DNA from: Erwinia sp. E602
Lineage (GTDB): Bacteria > Pseudomonadota > Gammaproteobacteria > Enterobacterales > Enterobacteriaceae
NCBI RefSeq assembly: GCF_018141005.1
Contig: NZ_CP046582.1
Coordinates: 3,782,001-3,846,000 of the forward strand
Direction: 5' to 3'
Length of the DNA: 64,000 nucleotides
Position numbers and translations under genes: made by a program. The notes beneath the pieces are model-generated. The model was not told the origin of the DNA. It ran no database searches and saw nothing but the letters and a program-made list of their open reading frames with translations. The stretch's first letter is position 1. The number at the start of each line of letters is the position of its first letter. Positions 63,746 through 64,000 of the stretch are shown piece after piece.

Positions 63746-64000
63746 AAGGTTAAGCCTCACGGGTCATTAGTACCGGTTAGCTCAACGCATCGCTGCGCTT
63801 ACACACCCGGCCTATCAACGTCGTAGTCTTCAACGTCCCTTCAGGGGTCTCAAGGACCCAGGGAGAACTCATCTCGAGGCAAGTTTCGCGCTTAGATGCT
63901 TTCAGCGCTTATCTTTTCCGCACTTAGCTACCGGGCAATGCCATTGGCATGACAACCCGAACACCAGTGGTGCGTTCACTCCGGTCCTCTCGTACTAGGA
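63746..64000 (-). rRNA. rrlH: 23S ribosomal RNA, 3' end (runs off the window)
   Basis: The last 255 bases of a minus-strand 23S gene. The 3' end reads AGGCTTAACCTT, with TAGTACGAGAGGACC (sarcin-ricin loop side) seen just inside the window edge. The 5' portion lies beyond position 64000. Confidence 0.95.

Overview
This window is a 64 kb stretch of an Enterobacterales chromosome. The best guess is Erwiniaceae (Erwinia or a close relative). The evidence is conserved gene order around phoE-proB-proA, crl-frsA-gpt-pepD, dinB-dpaA-yafJ-gmhA-fadE and yafD-yafE-mltD-gloB-yafS-rnhA-dnaQ next to an rRNA operon, the same neighbourhoods as at 5-6 min of the E. coli map. They are interrupted here by genes that E. 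coli K-12 does not have at this place. The genus is an inference from gene content and has not been tested by alignment.

Layout. 0-6.8 kb: the 3' end of an scsD-like thiol-disulfide protein gene, a lipoprotein, a CPBP membrane protease and a five-gene peptide/nickel-class ABC importer. 6.9-12.3 kb: small stress or regulatory genes (KTSC, YmgB/AriR-like, DUF1482-like, IraP), a YheO-like regulator, a shikimate-dehydrogenase-like enzyme and the fluoride channel CrcB. One intergenic region here carries an antiterminator/terminator-like RNA. 12.4-26.6 kb: the E. coli-like backbone proA, proB, phoE, crl, frsA, gpt, pepD, dinB, dpaA, yafJ, gmhA, fadE, with recognisable LexA, FadR and possible PhoB sites. 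26.8-33.2 kb: a complete methylthioadenosine salvage set (mtnK, mtnA, mtnD, mtnC, mtnB, ybdL-type transaminase, yafV omega-amidase) with MetJ-type boxes in both divergent promoters.

33.4-40.1 kb: a compact acyl-CoA oxidation module with a CaiB-type CoA-transferase, full-length ETF:quinone oxidoreductase, ETF beta, ETF alpha, a 72-residue LuxR-type HTH protein and a 591-residue acyl-CoA dehydrogenase. Its substrate is unknown. 40.3-56.4 kb: an hpx purine/allantoin catabolism cluster (hpxK, hpxJ, a polar amino-acid-type ABC importer, hpxU, hpxWXYZ, hpxBAS, hpxC), broken by a short AT-richer insert (50.6-52.3 kb). I see close sigma-54 promoter matches before the importer operon and before hpxW, an NtrC-type palindrome behind the former, and a weaker sigma-54 match before hpxC. 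This fits use of allantoin as a nitrogen source when ammonia is scarce. 56.5-64 kb: tRNA-Asp, dnaQ/rnhA, yafS, gloB, mltD, yafE, a seven-copy heptamer repeat, yafD, a second tRNA-Asp, 5S rRNA and the 3' end of 23S rRNA, all the RNA genes on the minus strand.

How the parts work together. HpxC would import allantoin, HpxA racemises it, HpxB opens the ring to allantoate, HpxK removes the carbamoyl group, HpxJ transaminates ureidoglycine, and HpxW with HpxXYZ (AtzG/AtzE/AtzH-like) would release the remaining nitrogen from oxamate and related amides. The upstream xanthine and urate steps are not in this window. The mtn genes recycle methylthioadenosine to methionine, and the transaminase/omega-amidase pair would make the last step irreversible.
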